64,000 nucleotides of DNA, taken from Sandaracinaceae bacterium (GTDB lineage: Bacteria > Myxococcota_A > Polyangia > Polyangiales > JADJQN01). Location of the stretch: the NCBI GenBank assembly GCA_016712745.1, contig JADJQN010000001.1:1674001-1738000 (forward strand). Reading direction: 5' to 3'. The position numbers and the translations under genes were made by a program. The notes under the pieces were generated by a model. That model was not told the DNA's origin. It searched no databases and saw only the letters and a program-made list of their open reading frames with translations. This document shows, piece after piece, positions 17,870 through 26,835 of the stretch. Position 1 is the stretch's first letter; each line of letters begins with the position of its first letter.

Positions 17870-18110
17870 CTAGTAGCGGGCGATCAGATGACCGTCGTGT
17901 GCGTCAATCAAATAGAAGGCCGGGTGCGGCTGGACGTTGAACGCTCCGGGCTACGTCGTCGCTCGGTACCGTACCAACGCCGCGTCGCGCGACACCTCTC
18001 GCGCGTTTAATGTGCCCGCGTGGCGGGTTGCGTACTTGATCTCTCGAGGCGTGCGGGGAGGAAGACGGCTGCGGGTGCGTGCGGACGATACCGAATCGCG
18101 AGAGGTGACG
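17870..18110 (-). pseudogene. Possible thioredoxin-like gene remnant
   Basis: No intact gene fills 17655-18129. On the minus strand one frame reads TLNAREVSRDAALVRYRATT, then a TAG stop, then in the same frame PGAFNVQPHPAFYLIDAHDG and HLIARY before a stop at 17870. The second part resembles the last strands of thioredoxin-fold proteins (a Pro before a hydrophobic strand, then D-x-x-G). No CxxC is visible. A gene broken by a nonsense codon and truncated at its front is my best reading. Confidence 0.35.
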
Positions 18111-18129
18111 GGGCATCGAACTCGAAGCG

Positions 18130-18717
18130 CTAACCTGCAGTGCAAAAGCCTTCGACGCAGTACTGGCCGGGCGAGCATTCGTTGGCGCTGGTGCAGCCGC
18201 CGCCGCCGCCACCGAGTACGACAGGGACGAACACCGAGAAGTGCGAGGTCTGCGCCGACACATGCGTGGAGTCGACCACGGTCGTGGTAAGCGGCGCGTA
18301 GTTGTTGCTTCCGACCGCGGCCGTCATGATGACCACGTTGGCGGCGGTCCTGCCGGATGGGAGCCGCTCCGGATCAAACGCGAGGCTGACCGTTGCAGGC
18401 GTGGTGAAGGTCTGTCCCTCTGGGCCTAGCACAAGCGGATCACCAACGACTGTTGACGATGCGGGGGCTGGTGCACTCGCGGGCGAGGACACTGTGATCG
18501 TGACCGTGGCTCCGAGCGCGCCCGAAGGGATCATCACTCCGCTGCCGTCAGCGTTCGAGACCGTTCCGCCGGATGCACCGATTGCCATCTCAAGGCCTGC
18601 CGAAGATCCAGTGTCTGCCGCCGTTCCCGAATCGGTCGCTGGCGTCGCCGCCTCACTCGAACACGCCGCCAAGAACGAAATGCCGAGCATACATAGAACG
18701 GAACGCACAGTTGTCAT
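18130..18717 (-). CDS. Lipoprotein with ZU5-like domain
   Basis: ATG 18717 follows AGGGGG; upstream in-frame codons are ignored. The 195-residue product begins MTTVRSVLCMLGISFLAAC (lipoprotein signal) with an Ala/Thr/Asp/Ser linker. Residues about 45-160 (GASGGTVSNADGSGVMIPSG, ATVTITV, LGPEGQTFTTPATVSLAFD, SHFSVFVPV) match the ZU5-like beta-sandwich common in myxobacterial lipoproteins. A Gly run is followed by a short Cys-rich tail (CTSANECSPGQYCVEGFC). It resembles the larger lipoprotein at 54771-56108 in its first half. No enzymatic role is suggested. Confidence 0.85.
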   Translation of the reverse strand: MTTVRSVLCMLGISFLAACSSEAATPATDSGTAADTGSSAGLEMAIGASGGTVSNADGSGVMIPSGALGATVTITVSSPASAPAPASSTVVGDPLVLGPEGQTFTTPATVSLAFDPERLPSGRTAANVVIMTAAVGSNNYAPLTTTVVDSTHVSAQTSHFSVFVPVVLGGGGGGCTSANECSPGQYCVEGFCTAG

Positions 18718-18841
18718 GAGCAAGCCCCCTTGTTTCACAGCTGCGGGCAAGATCTCATGGCGCAGAATGGCTGTCTACGTTCGCATCGGAGGTCGCCTCC
18801 GAGAGCGCGTGCTCAGTCTTTCCCCGCATGAGAATAATTTG

Positions 18842-18889
18842 GAAAATGGGGACGTTCCTCATTTCGAAAATGGGGACGTTCCTCATTTC
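18842..18889. repeat. Tandem 24-bp REP-like palindromic repeat, two units
   Basis: Two identical 24-base units (18842-18865 and 18866-18889) each form an imperfect palindrome around GGGGACGTTCC with GAAA/TTTC ends. The same 11-base core recurs in the palindromes at 33440-33460 and 33491-33510. The repeat lies between a ZU5-like lipoprotein gene and a beta-barrel gene. Confidence 0.85.
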
Positions 18890-18962
18890 GCGTGCGGCTT
18901 CAACCGGTAAATCGTCGACGCTTCGTCTGTGACCCCACGCGCGCAGCCGCGATCGCAATCTC

Positions 18963-19565
18963 TCAACGAAAGGCGGCACCGAGCGCAATCTGCGCGTAGG
19001 GGAGAATGATCTGTCCCGCGGCACAGCCATCGCCTCGATATACTTCGCACACGGGCTCTGCCGACAGTGGTTCCACGTTGGTTTGGAATCCTCCCCCTAC
19101 GCGAAAGTAGACGCCGACAGTGGAGCGAAACTCGATCGCAGCTTCGAAGTTTGCGAACGCTCGAATGGCCCATTCTTGACGCCACGCAGGGTCGTCGTAG
19201 CCAAAGAAACTCCTGCGACCGCCCTCGCGATCGGTGTATCGACCGAACGATAGGCCCGCGCCAACACCAAGCGCGAAGCCCGCGCCAGGTAGGACGTAAC
19301 GCGGTCGCACCATAAAGCCGAATTCCGGACCGTCCTTGGGAATAAGGCTGCCGACGCCCGCGCCCACGTTCACACCAAGTTGGGGTATGGGCGAATACTC
19401 TAGCTCCGCGCCGATTGCCCCCGTCGGACCCAACAGCGTGCCCGCGATCACGATGTGCCTGCGCCAACGCGGCGGGATTTCGTCGTCCGCGTGCACGGCG
19501 TTGGGTGCCGCTGCGACGAATAGGAGCAAGGAAAGGAATGTCAGCATCGAAAAAACTTTGGGCAT
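18963..19565 (-). CDS. Predicted outer-membrane beta-barrel protein
   Basis: The 200-residue protein has a Sec signal peptide (MPKVFSMLTFLSLLLFVAAA, cleavage near VHA-DD). It continues with alternating hydrophobic strands and Gly/aromatic patterns (GAIGAELEYSPIPQLGVNVG, LGVGAGLSFGRY, AIRAFANFEAAIEF, VGVYFRVGGGF), ending in a strand with C-terminal Phe-Arg (AQIALGAAFR). This fits a small eight-to-ten-stranded barrel in the outer membrane. Two cysteines (CEVYRGDGC) may form a disulphide in a loop. The family is not identified. ATG 19547 is a possible alternative start. Confidence 0.78.
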   Translation of the reverse strand: MPKVFSMLTFLSLLLFVAAAPNAVHADDEIPPRWRRHIVIAGTLLGPTGAIGAELEYSPIPQLGVNVGAGVGSLIPKDGPEFGFMVRPRYVLPGAGFALGVGAGLSFGRYTDREGGRRSFFGYDDPAWRQEWAIRAFANFEAAIEFRSTVGVYFRVGGGFQTNVEPLSAEPVCEVYRGDGCAAGQIILPYAQIALGAAFR

Positions 19566-19779
19566 ATGTGGAAAGATTTGCAGCGACCGTGCCGAGTCGA
19601 AACACGCCTACTTCCGCGGCGCGTGTTGAGCAAGCGGCTGCACACTGTTGCTACTTCCGCACGCGGACGTAGGCGCTCGCCGATCGGAATCGGGTGGCTA
19701 CCGCCGGGCGCAGGCGGGCAAGCGCATCGGAAGAGACAGACATGAAACTCCGCACCGCAGCACCCACGAGAATGCGTAT

Positions 19780-21393
19780 ATGCTCGCTGTCCTCATGCTC
19801 TTATCTCGCTCCGTTCTTGAACGCGTTGTTCTTTGTTCGTTCTCGGTGCTTGCGATCTCCGCTTGTAGCGGCACCGATGCACGCACTGACGCGGCCGTCG
19901 AACATGACGCCCAGGTGACGTCGGACGGCGGGTCATCCGGGTCTGTTTCGCAAAGCGCATACATCAAAGCGACGAATACCGAAGCGGGTGATGCCTTCGG
20001 TTGGGCGACGGCCCTCTCGGGCGACGGCAACACACTGGCCATCGGCGCGCCCGGCGAAGACAGCAACGCCCGCGGCATCGGCGGGGATCAAGCGAACAAC
20101 AACGCGACGGATTCGGGCGCAGTCTACGTATACCGGCGCAGCGCTGGCGCATGGATGCTCGAGGGATATCTCAAAGCGTCGAACGCCGATGCCGGTGACC
20201 GCTTCGGGACTTCGCTTTCGATCGAAAACAACGGCAGCACACTCATCGTCGGCGCGGACGGCGAGGACAGCAATGCCGTCGGCGTTAATGGCGATGAGAC
20301 GAACAACAGCGCGTCGGGATCGGGCGCCGTGTATGTCTTCGGGCGAACGACGGGAATCGGTTGGTCGCAACGTGCTTACGTCAAGGCTTCGAACTCGCAC
20401 GCATCGCTCAGCTTTGGCAGCCACGTCGCGCTCGGAATGAGCGGGGACGAGTTCGTCGTTGGCGCCACAGGCGATGCGAGTAACGCGACGGGGATCAACG
20501 GAAACGAGTCGGACACGAGCGCCCCGAACAGCGGAGCTGCGTACATGTTCCAGCTAAACACCGGCCGCTGGTCGCAAGAGGTCTATCTCAAAGCGAGCAA
20601 CACCCAGGCAGGCGACATGTTTGGCTCGTCCGTTGCGATCTCGGGTGCCGGCGTCGAGTTCACCGTCCTCGTGGGCGCGGTCGGCGAAGCGAGCAACGCA
20701 GTCGGCTTCAACGGCGATCAAACGAACAACGCGGCGCCGAACAGCGGCGCGGTCTACATCTTCAAGCGCGCGGTTTTCTGGCGCCAAGAGGCGTACCTCA
20801 AAGCGACGAACACCGAGGCGGGCGATCGCTTCGGAGAAAATGTCGCGATAAACATCTTCGGAAGCTCGATTGCGGTGCAAGCCAGCGCTGAAGACGGCGG
20901 CAGCTTCGGCGTCGGAGGTGATCAAGCAAGCAATACGGGGACCGATAGTGGCGCGGTCTACACGTACACGCGCGTCGACCCGGGTATTCGCATGCCTGAG
21001 GCTTCGTGGATCGCGGACACGTATTTCAAATCTCCGAACGCCGTTTCATCGTTTGGATGTAGCTTGGCTTTGGCCCAAGGGGCGCAGTTCCTCGTCGTCG
21101 GCAGCGCCAATGACAACAGCGGTGCACCGCAAGGCGGCGCGGTGTCCATGTTCGAGTACGCAACTGAGGCTGCAGCATGGACACACTTTGCGAGTCTCAA
21201 CGCATCGAACGCAAACGCGAACGACGGGTTTGGCACACGTGTGACGATGAACACCGATGCGAGCGTGTTTGTCTTCAGCGCCGCCTCCGAAGACAGCAAC
21301 GCCGTCGGGATTGGTGGCAATCAAAGCAACAACGACGCATCAGACTCCGGTGCGGTATATGAGTTTTCCGCCGAGTGGGCGTTCCACATTTGA
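19780..21393 (+). CDS. FG-GAP-like repeat lipoprotein
   Basis: I start at ATG 19780, where the signal begins (MLAVLMLLSRSVLERVVLC, ending LAISAC); upstream in-frame codons have no leader character. The 537-residue protein consists of seven repeats of about 50-70 residues. Each opens with a strand such as YLKASNTEAGDRFG, continues with an SGDGNTLAIGAPGEDSNA-type loop, a GDQTNNxxxxSGAVYVF segment, and an aromatic strand. These are FG-GAP-like blades, and seven predict a beta-propeller, the fold of integrin alpha and of many secreted bacterial proteins. It is probably surface-exposed and binds ligand or calcium. Repeats six and seven are the most diverged. Confidence 0.9.
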   Translation: MLAVLMLLSRSVLERVVLCSFSVLAISACSGTDARTDAAVEHDAQVTSDGGSSGSVSQSAYIKATNTEAGDAFGWATALSGDGNTLAIGAPGEDSNARGIGGDQANNNATDSGAVYVYRRSAGAWMLEGYLKASNADAGDRFGTSLSIENNGSTLIVGADGEDSNAVGVNGDETNNSASGSGAVYVFGRTTGIGWSQRAYVKASNSHASLSFGSHVALGMSGDEFVVGATGDASNATGINGNESDTSAPNSGAAYMFQLNTGRWSQEVYLKASNTQAGDMFGSSVAISGAGVEFTVLVGAVGEASNAVGFNGDQTNNAAPNSGAVYIFKRAVFWRQEAYLKATNTEAGDRFGENVAINIFGSSIAVQASAEDGGSFGVGGDQASNTGTDSGAVYTYTRVDPGIRMPEASWIADTYFKSPNAVSSFGCSLALAQGAQFLVVGSANDNSGAPQGGAVSMFEYATEAAAWTHFASLNASNANANDGFGTRVTMNTDASVFVFSAASEDSNAVGIGGNQSNNDASDSGAVYEFSAEWAFHI

Positions 21394-21498
21394 GCAAAGG
21401 TAGTTACGGGCCAGCGACGAGGGGGCGCTAACTTTCTTAATTGAACGATCGTCCCCGCTTTCCGTTCGGGCTCGCGATTCATTTGCACGGCAACGAGA

Positions 21499-22509
21499 TC
21501 AGGTGTGAACGACGCCGACCAAGAAGCCCGCGAGCTTGCCATTTTCGTCGAGGCCGACCACGACGTATGCATAGAGCCCTCGGTCTGTGAGCATGTCGCC
21601 GTTCTCATCGGCCGGTCCGACCTTGAAGCCGCGGATGCCGGTGAGGTTGTCGCTCGTGGACTCGCGAATCTGCTGCCGTGCCTGAGCGGACGAATGGTCG
21701 TCTTCGCCTGCTTCGCACACGTCGTTGAAAAACTCGTTCGTCTCCGCAACTGACCACATTTCGAACGCGAGGTCGTCGACGCTGACCGCTGTTTCGCTGT
21801 CCGATGCGAAGAATGCTGCGACATCCTCACCAAGTGATGTGCGGAACGTGCTCACGGAAAGGCGACCACGGGGCGGGAAATCACCCGACACGAACACCGG
21901 CGAGTAGTCGCTCTCGCTCGAGTAGTTTGCGGCCGGTCCGACTTCGTTGATCACGTTCCCTACGAAGCTACCGACTTCGGTGCATCCGGCACCTTGGCAG
22001 GACGCATGCAGCCTGAAGTCTCCGGCTTCCGCGCGCGAGTAACCTTTAACGACGATTCGATAGTTGCCTTCTTCGAGCTCAAGGTCCTCGAGGCGCGACC
22101 AGTAGTTGTGTTCAGCGATGTCGTCGTTCCGCTCGATATAGCGTCCCCACGTTCCCGTCGTGCCTTGCTTGTAAAGGTACATCACGGTGTCCAGATCGGC
22201 GCCGTCTTGCGTTTGAGGTCCGGTCTCGAAAGAAAGCGTTGCGCTTCCCGATAGAGCGAACGTGAGTGCGTGCGCAGGTTGCTCGGGGCTCAGTGCGTGC
22301 CGGAAGTCGCCGTAGTACGAATGCTCATCGTCGATGTCCCAAGCGAGATCGCCATGGTTGATGATGCTTGCTCCATCGAGCTTGCCATCAACCGGTGCGT
22401 CAAACTCGTCTTCTTTGTTCAACGACGCGTCCGCGGGCGCGACGCAAGCGCTCGCACCAGCGACGGCGCCGGCGAGCAAAAGTTTGGACGTGAACTTTGA
22501 GAAAATCAT
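21499..22509 (-). CDS. Lipoprotein with pre-peptidase-like domain
   Basis: ATG 22509 is preceded by AGGAG. The 336-residue product starts MIFSKFTSKLLLAGAVAGAS with the lipobox Cys next. It carries a domain around residues 60-165 (LTFALSGSATLSFETG, DLDTVMYLYK, RLEDLELEEGNYRIVVKGYS) like bacterial pre-peptidase C-terminal (PPC) beta-sandwiches, usually found on secreted enzymes. The C-terminal third (GIRGFKVGPADENGDMLTDR, LAGFLVGVVHT) is not recognised. There is no protease motif, so it probably acts as a binding protein. Three ACGTGCGAC repeats lie 46-73 bases upstream of the start. Confidence 0.78.
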   Translation of the reverse strand: MIFSKFTSKLLLAGAVAGASACVAPADASLNKEDEFDAPVDGKLDGASIINHGDLAWDIDDEHSYYGDFRHALSPEQPAHALTFALSGSATLSFETGPQTQDGADLDTVMYLYKQGTTGTWGRYIERNDDIAEHNYWSRLEDLELEEGNYRIVVKGYSRAEAGDFRLHASCQGAGCTEVGSFVGNVINEVGPAANYSSESDYSPVFVSGDFPPRGRLSVSTFRTSLGEDVAAFFASDSETAVSVDDLAFEMWSVAETNEFFNDVCEAGEDDHSSAQARQQIRESTSDNLTGIRGFKVGPADENGDMLTDRGLYAYVVVGLDENGKLAGFLVGVVHT

Positions 22510-22554
22510 GATGGGCTCCTGCGTAGAGCGGTGTGCAAACTCTGAGGTCGCCAC

Positions 22555-22582
22555 ACGTGCGACGTGCGACGTGACGTGCGAC
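22555..22582. promoter_or_regulatory. Triple ACGTGCGAC repeat, possible operator
   Basis: ACGTGCGAC occurs at 22555-22563, 22562-22570 and 22574-22582, read GTCGCACGT on the strand of the downstream lipoprotein gene. The copies are spaced 7 and 12 bases apart and lie 46-73 bases before the start codon, where a regulator would bind. No regulator is encoded nearby. Confidence 0.45.
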
Positions 22583-22754
22583 ACGTCTGCAACGCATGTG
22601 CCAGCGAAATTCACGCAGTGACGGATGGAACCACTCGGTTTTTCCGGACCTGACTGGCCGCTCGATCAGCCGATCGGGCGCCGTGCGGCGAATGGTTGAG
22701 CCAGCGAGTCGGAATACGACGGCGTTCGACGAGGGATCCGAGAAGCGCTACGGC

Positions 22755-24041
22755 TCACCAGCCGCAGAGCGTTGCGTTTTCATCGACGACCGAAAGCAAC
22801 GCGGGCCAGTCCTGACGCGTTCGGGTGAGATCGGGCATTCGTACTCGACGAACGCTTGCGATCGCGGCCGGGCTTGGATGCTCGAAGCTTCCATCAAGAC
22901 GTTCAAGCGTGATTTGTAGCATCGAGAGATCGGGCCCCGTTGCACCCACTCCCATCGCATCGTCCATATCGTCTACTTCACGCTGGACCGCAACGCTTAC
23001 CGCGACGCGTGAGAGAAGAATGGCGATGTGATCGTAGTGCCACTGGCAGCGCGCCTCCGGTGAGAGCGAGGCGGATGCGGAGACGAGTGCATTGGCAACA
23101 ATGGCAAGATCTCCGGGGCGCAGGGGCGCGAAGGCGAGCGCGCGAATCGAATCGCCGTCGGGTGCAGAAATCGCTTCGATCGCGGAACCAAGGCTCTGAA
23201 GTAGCTGGCGGCGGCGACGTCGGTAATCAGCGGCGAAGCCATCGTCGAGTCCGGGTTCGCCCATGTCATTTTCGTCGCGGTGGATGTCGCCCTCGAGTCG
23301 ACGGAAAGCACGCGCAAAGCTGTCGGCAGCGCGCACAAAATGTTGTTCAACATTATCGGGGGCTATCAGGGTTTCGCGAGGAGTGCGCGCGCCCACATGG
23401 AAATGTGGAAAACGACGCCCCGCAATTGCCGTGGGCGCTTGGCCGAGCACACGAAGCTCGGACACACAAACTTCCCGCCAGTTCGCGTGCGACCCGGCAA
23501 CGAGCTCAAGAACTTCCACCCGGTACACGCCGCCTGCTCCGTGCACGGGAAGCGTTTGCAGTTCTCGTGATTCGGGATCGATCGAAAAGACACCGAGCTC
23601 GCTGTCGTTGTGGCGCACGCGCACACGTGCGATGCGTTGGTTTCCGGTGAAGAGATCGGCGGTCGCGGTTCGGTGGGTGAATCCCGCGGTTATCTGGAGC
23701 GATGTAACGGTCGCGTCGCTCGGAAGGTGCACCTCGATCCAGCTATCGAGCAGTTCGCCTGAGCGTGCATTCCACGCCGTTTGCAAGTCCGCGTCGGCGA
23801 GTTGGGCCGCTTGCTGAAGGTCGTTGCGATAGACCGATGAAACTACGATGTCTGTCGCGACGGCACGCAGAAGATCCACGTCAGGCTGTCGCGCGGGAAC
23901 CGGGTTGGGAGCTGGCGCGGTGGATCTCACAGGCCGGTTGCTCGGCTGCTGCGCAGCTTGATGTGCTTGCGCAGCCGTGTCGGAATCATCGGTACACGCT
24001 CCCAGCCCCACTACCGTGGCAAGAACTAGAAACCATTTCAT
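22755..24041 (-). CDS. Lipoprotein with discoidin/NADase-type glycan-binding-like domain
   Basis: The 428-residue protein begins MKWFLVLATVVGLGAC, a lipoprotein signal, then a Pro/Ala/Gln linker. Residues about 70-200 form a jelly-roll-like region (SSVYRNDLQQAAQLADADLQ, TAWNARSGELLDSWIEVHLP, VTSLQITAGFTHRT, VYRVEVLELVAG, WREVCVSELRVLG). It matches discoidin/F5-8C or NADase-type glycan-binding modules, especially the D-x-D-x-x-T-A-W pattern. The second half is helical and rich in Arg/Asp with no known motif. It probably binds carbohydrate at the cell surface. Confidence 0.75.
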   Translation of the reverse strand: MKWFLVLATVVGLGACTDDSDTAAQAHQAAQQPSNRPVRSTAPAPNPVPARQPDVDLLRAVATDIVVSSVYRNDLQQAAQLADADLQTAWNARSGELLDSWIEVHLPSDATVTSLQITAGFTHRTATADLFTGNQRIARVRVRHNDSELGVFSIDPESRELQTLPVHGAGGVYRVEVLELVAGSHANWREVCVSELRVLGQAPTAIAGRRFPHFHVGARTPRETLIAPDNVEQHFVRAADSFARAFRRLEGDIHRDENDMGEPGLDDGFAADYRRRRRQLLQSLGSAIEAISAPDGDSIRALAFAPLRPGDLAIVANALVSASASLSPEARCQWHYDHIAILLSRVAVSVAVQREVDDMDDAMGVGATGPDLSMLQITLERLDGSFEHPSPAAIASVRRVRMPDLTRTRQDWPALLSVVDENATLCGW

Positions 24042-24342
24042 GCGGCGATGGTCTGACGCTTGCCGATGCTTCGCAACGCAGAAAGTGAACAGTGGCGCCC
24101 GGACGCGCCGCGATGGCGGCTGCGCACGGGGACGATCGTTTAGTTAAGATAGTTACGGGCGTGTGGGTCGACGAGTTCAGGGACCGATGATGCCGGGAGA
24201 AGCGAACACTACGGTGTTTGACCTGCCGATGACGAGGCGGCGCTTGCTTCGTAAAGCAGGTGTTCGTCCCCGTCAGCTGCCTCGTTTCGACGCCAGCCTT
24301 CCGAGGTTAATGAGAAAGAGGATCTCGTCCTGTTCGAGACGC
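24042..24342. other. Intergenic, nothing recognised
   Basis: The 301 bases between the glycan-binding-like lipoprotein and the macro-domain gene hold short frames in both directions, none with a ribosome-binding site or recognisable motif. I see no hairpin with a T-run. Confidence 0.5.
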
Positions 24343-24969
24343 CTACGAGCCGCAGTCCGAGTCGAGTGTATCGACGAACGCGATTAGATCCGCGGGTTCG
24401 TTGCTCAGATCGATCGAAAAATGTTTGCGCACAACAGAGACCACGTTCGCGTACTCGTGAAGCTCGTAGCCGTGAAACACGACGCTTCCAATATTGCTGT
24501 CGCGGTGCGACGACGCATGGGCGCGCAATGTTGTGCACGCGATGTCCACGCTCTGGCGCACACCCATTGAGCCCGTTCCTGCGCCCAACGCGACCATGCC
24601 GACAGAGAGGTTGTCCCGGTCGATTCGTTCGAGCTCGGCCCACAAGTTTGTGCATCCACGCCGGATGCGATCCGCGTCGGGCTTTGCTGCGTGTGCAGAC
24701 TGTTCACGGTAGTCCATGACGGCGACGTGCGCGACGAATCGGGCGTGCGGATGCGTTCCCGCACCGGTCACGAGCACGTCTCCCGGCTCCATCGCGTTCC
24801 CAAATCGCGCGCGAAGCGCTTCGTGAATGTCAGTCTGGAATTGTTCGCCACAGGCACGGCGAATCGCAGCAGACACGCCGCTGCCGAGATTGCCCTGCGT
24901 GTTCGACGCATTCACGAGAACGTCTACAAGCGCCGTTGCTACATTGCCATGGCGTACGGAGGCTTCCAT
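24343..24969 (-). CDS. Macro-domain protein (ADP-ribose binding or hydrolysis)
   Basis: The 208-residue protein shows the macro-domain signature. VDVLVNASNTQGNLGSGVSA covers the adenine-proximal Asn-Ala-Ser-Asn and the Gly-rich loop that holds ADP-ribose. GDVLVTGAGTHPHARFVAHV is the following strand, and MVALGAGTGSMGVRQSVDIA is the second phosphate loop. Such proteins bind ADP-ribose or remove it from proteins and nucleic acids in the cytoplasm. The C-terminal tail of about 40 residues is acidic. It stands alone, with no ADP-ribosyltransferase or DarT partner visible nearby, so its target is unknown. Confidence 0.88.
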   Translation of the reverse strand: MEASVRHGNVATALVDVLVNASNTQGNLGSGVSAAIRRACGEQFQTDIHEALRARFGNAMEPGDVLVTGAGTHPHARFVAHVAVMDYREQSAHAAKPDADRIRRGCTNLWAELERIDRDNLSVGMVALGAGTGSMGVRQSVDIACTTLRAHASSHRDSNIGSVVFHGYELHEYANVVSVVRKHFSIDLSNEPADLIAFVDTLDSDCGS

Positions 24970-25118
24970 CAGTCACGCGTAAGATATCCCTCTCGCCGTT
25001 GTGGCGAAAGGGACACCACGCATAGCGTGAGCGTTTCGCGCGCAGCACAATTCTCGTTGTCACGATTCCAGATGGAGCCGTTTCAGCTGGACTTGAGGCG
25101 CGAGAGCAACCGCAGACG

Positions 25119-25922
25119 TTAGTTCGACTGCATCGTGGAGAGCACGGCGCAGGGAACTTGGTTCTGCGACGTTGGGTCCATGCCGGTGCTGGTCATGTTG
25201 CTCGAGAAGTCGCTGCCGTCGTGCTGCTGCACCATGGTCATGCCTTGGATGGTGCAATGCCCGTCCGGCCAGCGCGCGCCAACGTCCGCCATGAACCAGC
25301 GTGAGAGCATGATGCCCGTGCGCGTGTTGCGGTTGAGCTCCCAGTCGCTCGACGTAACGGTGAGACCGGTGAACTGCTCGCTGTATCGCTGTTGCTCCGC
25401 AAACTCGCGCGCGGTCTGAAGCGCTGCATCCCCGTACTCGCTCTGCATTGAGCCCGCTTCGCTTGCATAGGCCGACATCTCAGTTCGCTCGAGCGCCAGC
25501 AGATTCCCCTCGACCGCGGTGCCTTCTTCCGCGAGCACGAATGGACGGCCGTCCGGTGAGATGGTCACAGTGTCGGACGGGCGATGCGGAACGTAGGAAT
25601 CCCAAAGCACGTATTCGTCACCGCATTCGATGAGGCGCAACGCGTAGGCTGTTCCGGACAAGGGGACCACCGTGGATGCGCCTTGCTCGACTGGCGTCGA
25701 CGAGAGATCGATGGACTGATAGTCGGGCTCACCACCGTTTTGAAGCACTTCGATCGTACAGATCGAATGCTCGGTTTGATTCTGAATCGTGATCGGTCCA
25801 GCGGTCCCGCCACCTGACGCCGCCGTCTCGCTCCCGCCGCCGAATAGCCCGGCGCAGCCAAGAGTAATAACTGCGGAGCCAGCAACCACGACTGCGATCA
25901 ACGACTTGCTCTTCATTGTCAT
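25119..25922 (-). CDS. Lipoprotein of unknown function
   Basis: ATG 25922 is chosen because GGGAGGG lies six bases upstream; ATG 25916 is also possible. The 267-residue product starts MTMKSKSLIAVVVAGSAVIT, with lipobox LGC following. After a Gly/Ser/Ala-rich linker it has a beta-rich domain (GPITIQNQTEHSICTIEVLQ, GTAYALRLIECGDEYVLWDS) and a helical second half with many Gln and Met. I do not recognise the family. The first part resembles small extracellular Ig-like or pilus-like sandwiches seen in myxobacterial lipoproteins with IxNxT-x-x-x-I-C patterns. Two pairs of cysteines could form disulphides. Confidence 0.75.
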   Translation of the reverse strand: MTMKSKSLIAVVVAGSAVITLGCAGLFGGGSETAASGGGTAGPITIQNQTEHSICTIEVLQNGGEPDYQSIDLSSTPVEQGASTVVPLSGTAYALRLIECGDEYVLWDSYVPHRPSDTVTISPDGRPFVLAEEGTAVEGNLLALERTEMSAYASEAGSMQSEYGDAALQTAREFAEQQRYSEQFTGLTVTSSDWELNRNTRTGIMLSRWFMADVGARWPDGHCTIQGMTMVQQHDGSDFSSNMTSTGMDPTSQNQVPCAVLSTMQSN

Positions 25923-26033
25923 GCGTGTCCCTCCCAACGAGACCAGGGCGACCGTGTATCACGCTTGCTGGGGCTCAGCCTTAAAAAACATTAAGACTGT
26001 GAGCCCGAATCAGAGCGCCTGCGAAAAGAACGC

Positions 26034-26762
26034 TCACTGCCAGTTCAGGTACGCCGTGAGGGACGCGATGTGATTCACCGGGTCGGTTCCGGCTCGAAAG
26101 AGCCATTGATTGACGTAGCCAAACTCCAGGCGAAGTTGCGCCGGCACGACTTGCAATCCCACTCCAGCGAAGAAACGGTTTTGGTCGAAGCCACTGCTTT
26201 GCCACGTGCCCGCGTCGTTGAGGGCGATGAAGAGCTCGTCCCAGCTGATGAGAAACCAATTGCGTGCGCGATCGATCGCTACCTGCCCACGCGCCATCAT
26301 GCGCAAACGGACGCCGACGTCCGATGGTCCGGCGGTACGAAAGCGCTGCTCGCCGCGCAACCGAAACTGACCGGAGAGCCCGCGAGCCAAATCGGACGGC
26401 GTGTAGTTCAGCTGCTCCCAGATACGGTGCTCGTCTATATAGTTGATGTCGCCCCACTCGTGCGGGTCAGGCGTCTGCGTCCATTGCGGTACCCACGCGT
26501 AACCGAGCGTTGCGAAGAGCGCGGGCATCGCTCGCCAAGAAATGCCCGGCCGCACCAGAACGGATTGCGGCTCGAACGAATCGTAGAATCGAGGTTGCAG
26601 ATCGACCCACAGCCAGACGTCGCCCTTGATTGGACCGTGGGCAAACAACCCCGTCCAAGTTCCATAGCGATGGTCGGTAGCCTGCTGAGCATGCGCCGTG
26701 GATGAAGAAGCAGCGACCGCGAAAAGTGCCAGCGCGAGGCAGCAAAGGCGAAGTGTACGCAT
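26034..26762 (-). CDS. DUF2490-family outer-membrane protein
   Basis: ATG 26762 (MRTLRLCCLALALFAVAASS) opens a signal peptide cleaved after AHA. The 242-residue product fits DUF2490: an N-terminal WLWVDLQPRFYDSF strand, repeated beta strands, RLRGEQRFR, the WDELFIALNDAG segment, and GFDQNRFFAGVGLQVVPAQL, ending in LTAYLNWQ, a C-terminal aromatic strand. Family members are predicted outer-membrane barrels of unknown transport role. The nearby unknown lipoprotein upstream runs the same way but with its own gap, so co-transcription is uncertain. Confidence 0.85.
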   Translation of the reverse strand: MRTLRLCCLALALFAVAASSSTAHAQQATDHRYGTWTGLFAHGPIKGDVWLWVDLQPRFYDSFEPQSVLVRPGISWRAMPALFATLGYAWVPQWTQTPDPHEWGDINYIDEHRIWEQLNYTPSDLARGLSGQFRLRGEQRFRTAGPSDVGVRLRMMARGQVAIDRARNWFLISWDELFIALNDAGTWQSSGFDQNRFFAGVGLQVVPAQLRLEFGYVNQWLFRAGTDPVNHIASLTAYLNWQ

Positions 26763-26835
26763 CCGGGGCACGAGTATAACCACGGACACGGCGACGGCCT
26801 AAATCGTATTTCTATGTGACGGACGCGCAGGTGCG

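Noticed and set aside
24985..25020. Hairpin CCCTCTCGCC…GGCGAAAGGG upstream of the macro-domain gene
   Set aside because: Short interrupted stem with no T-run and no clear regulatory placement; not strong enough to annotate.
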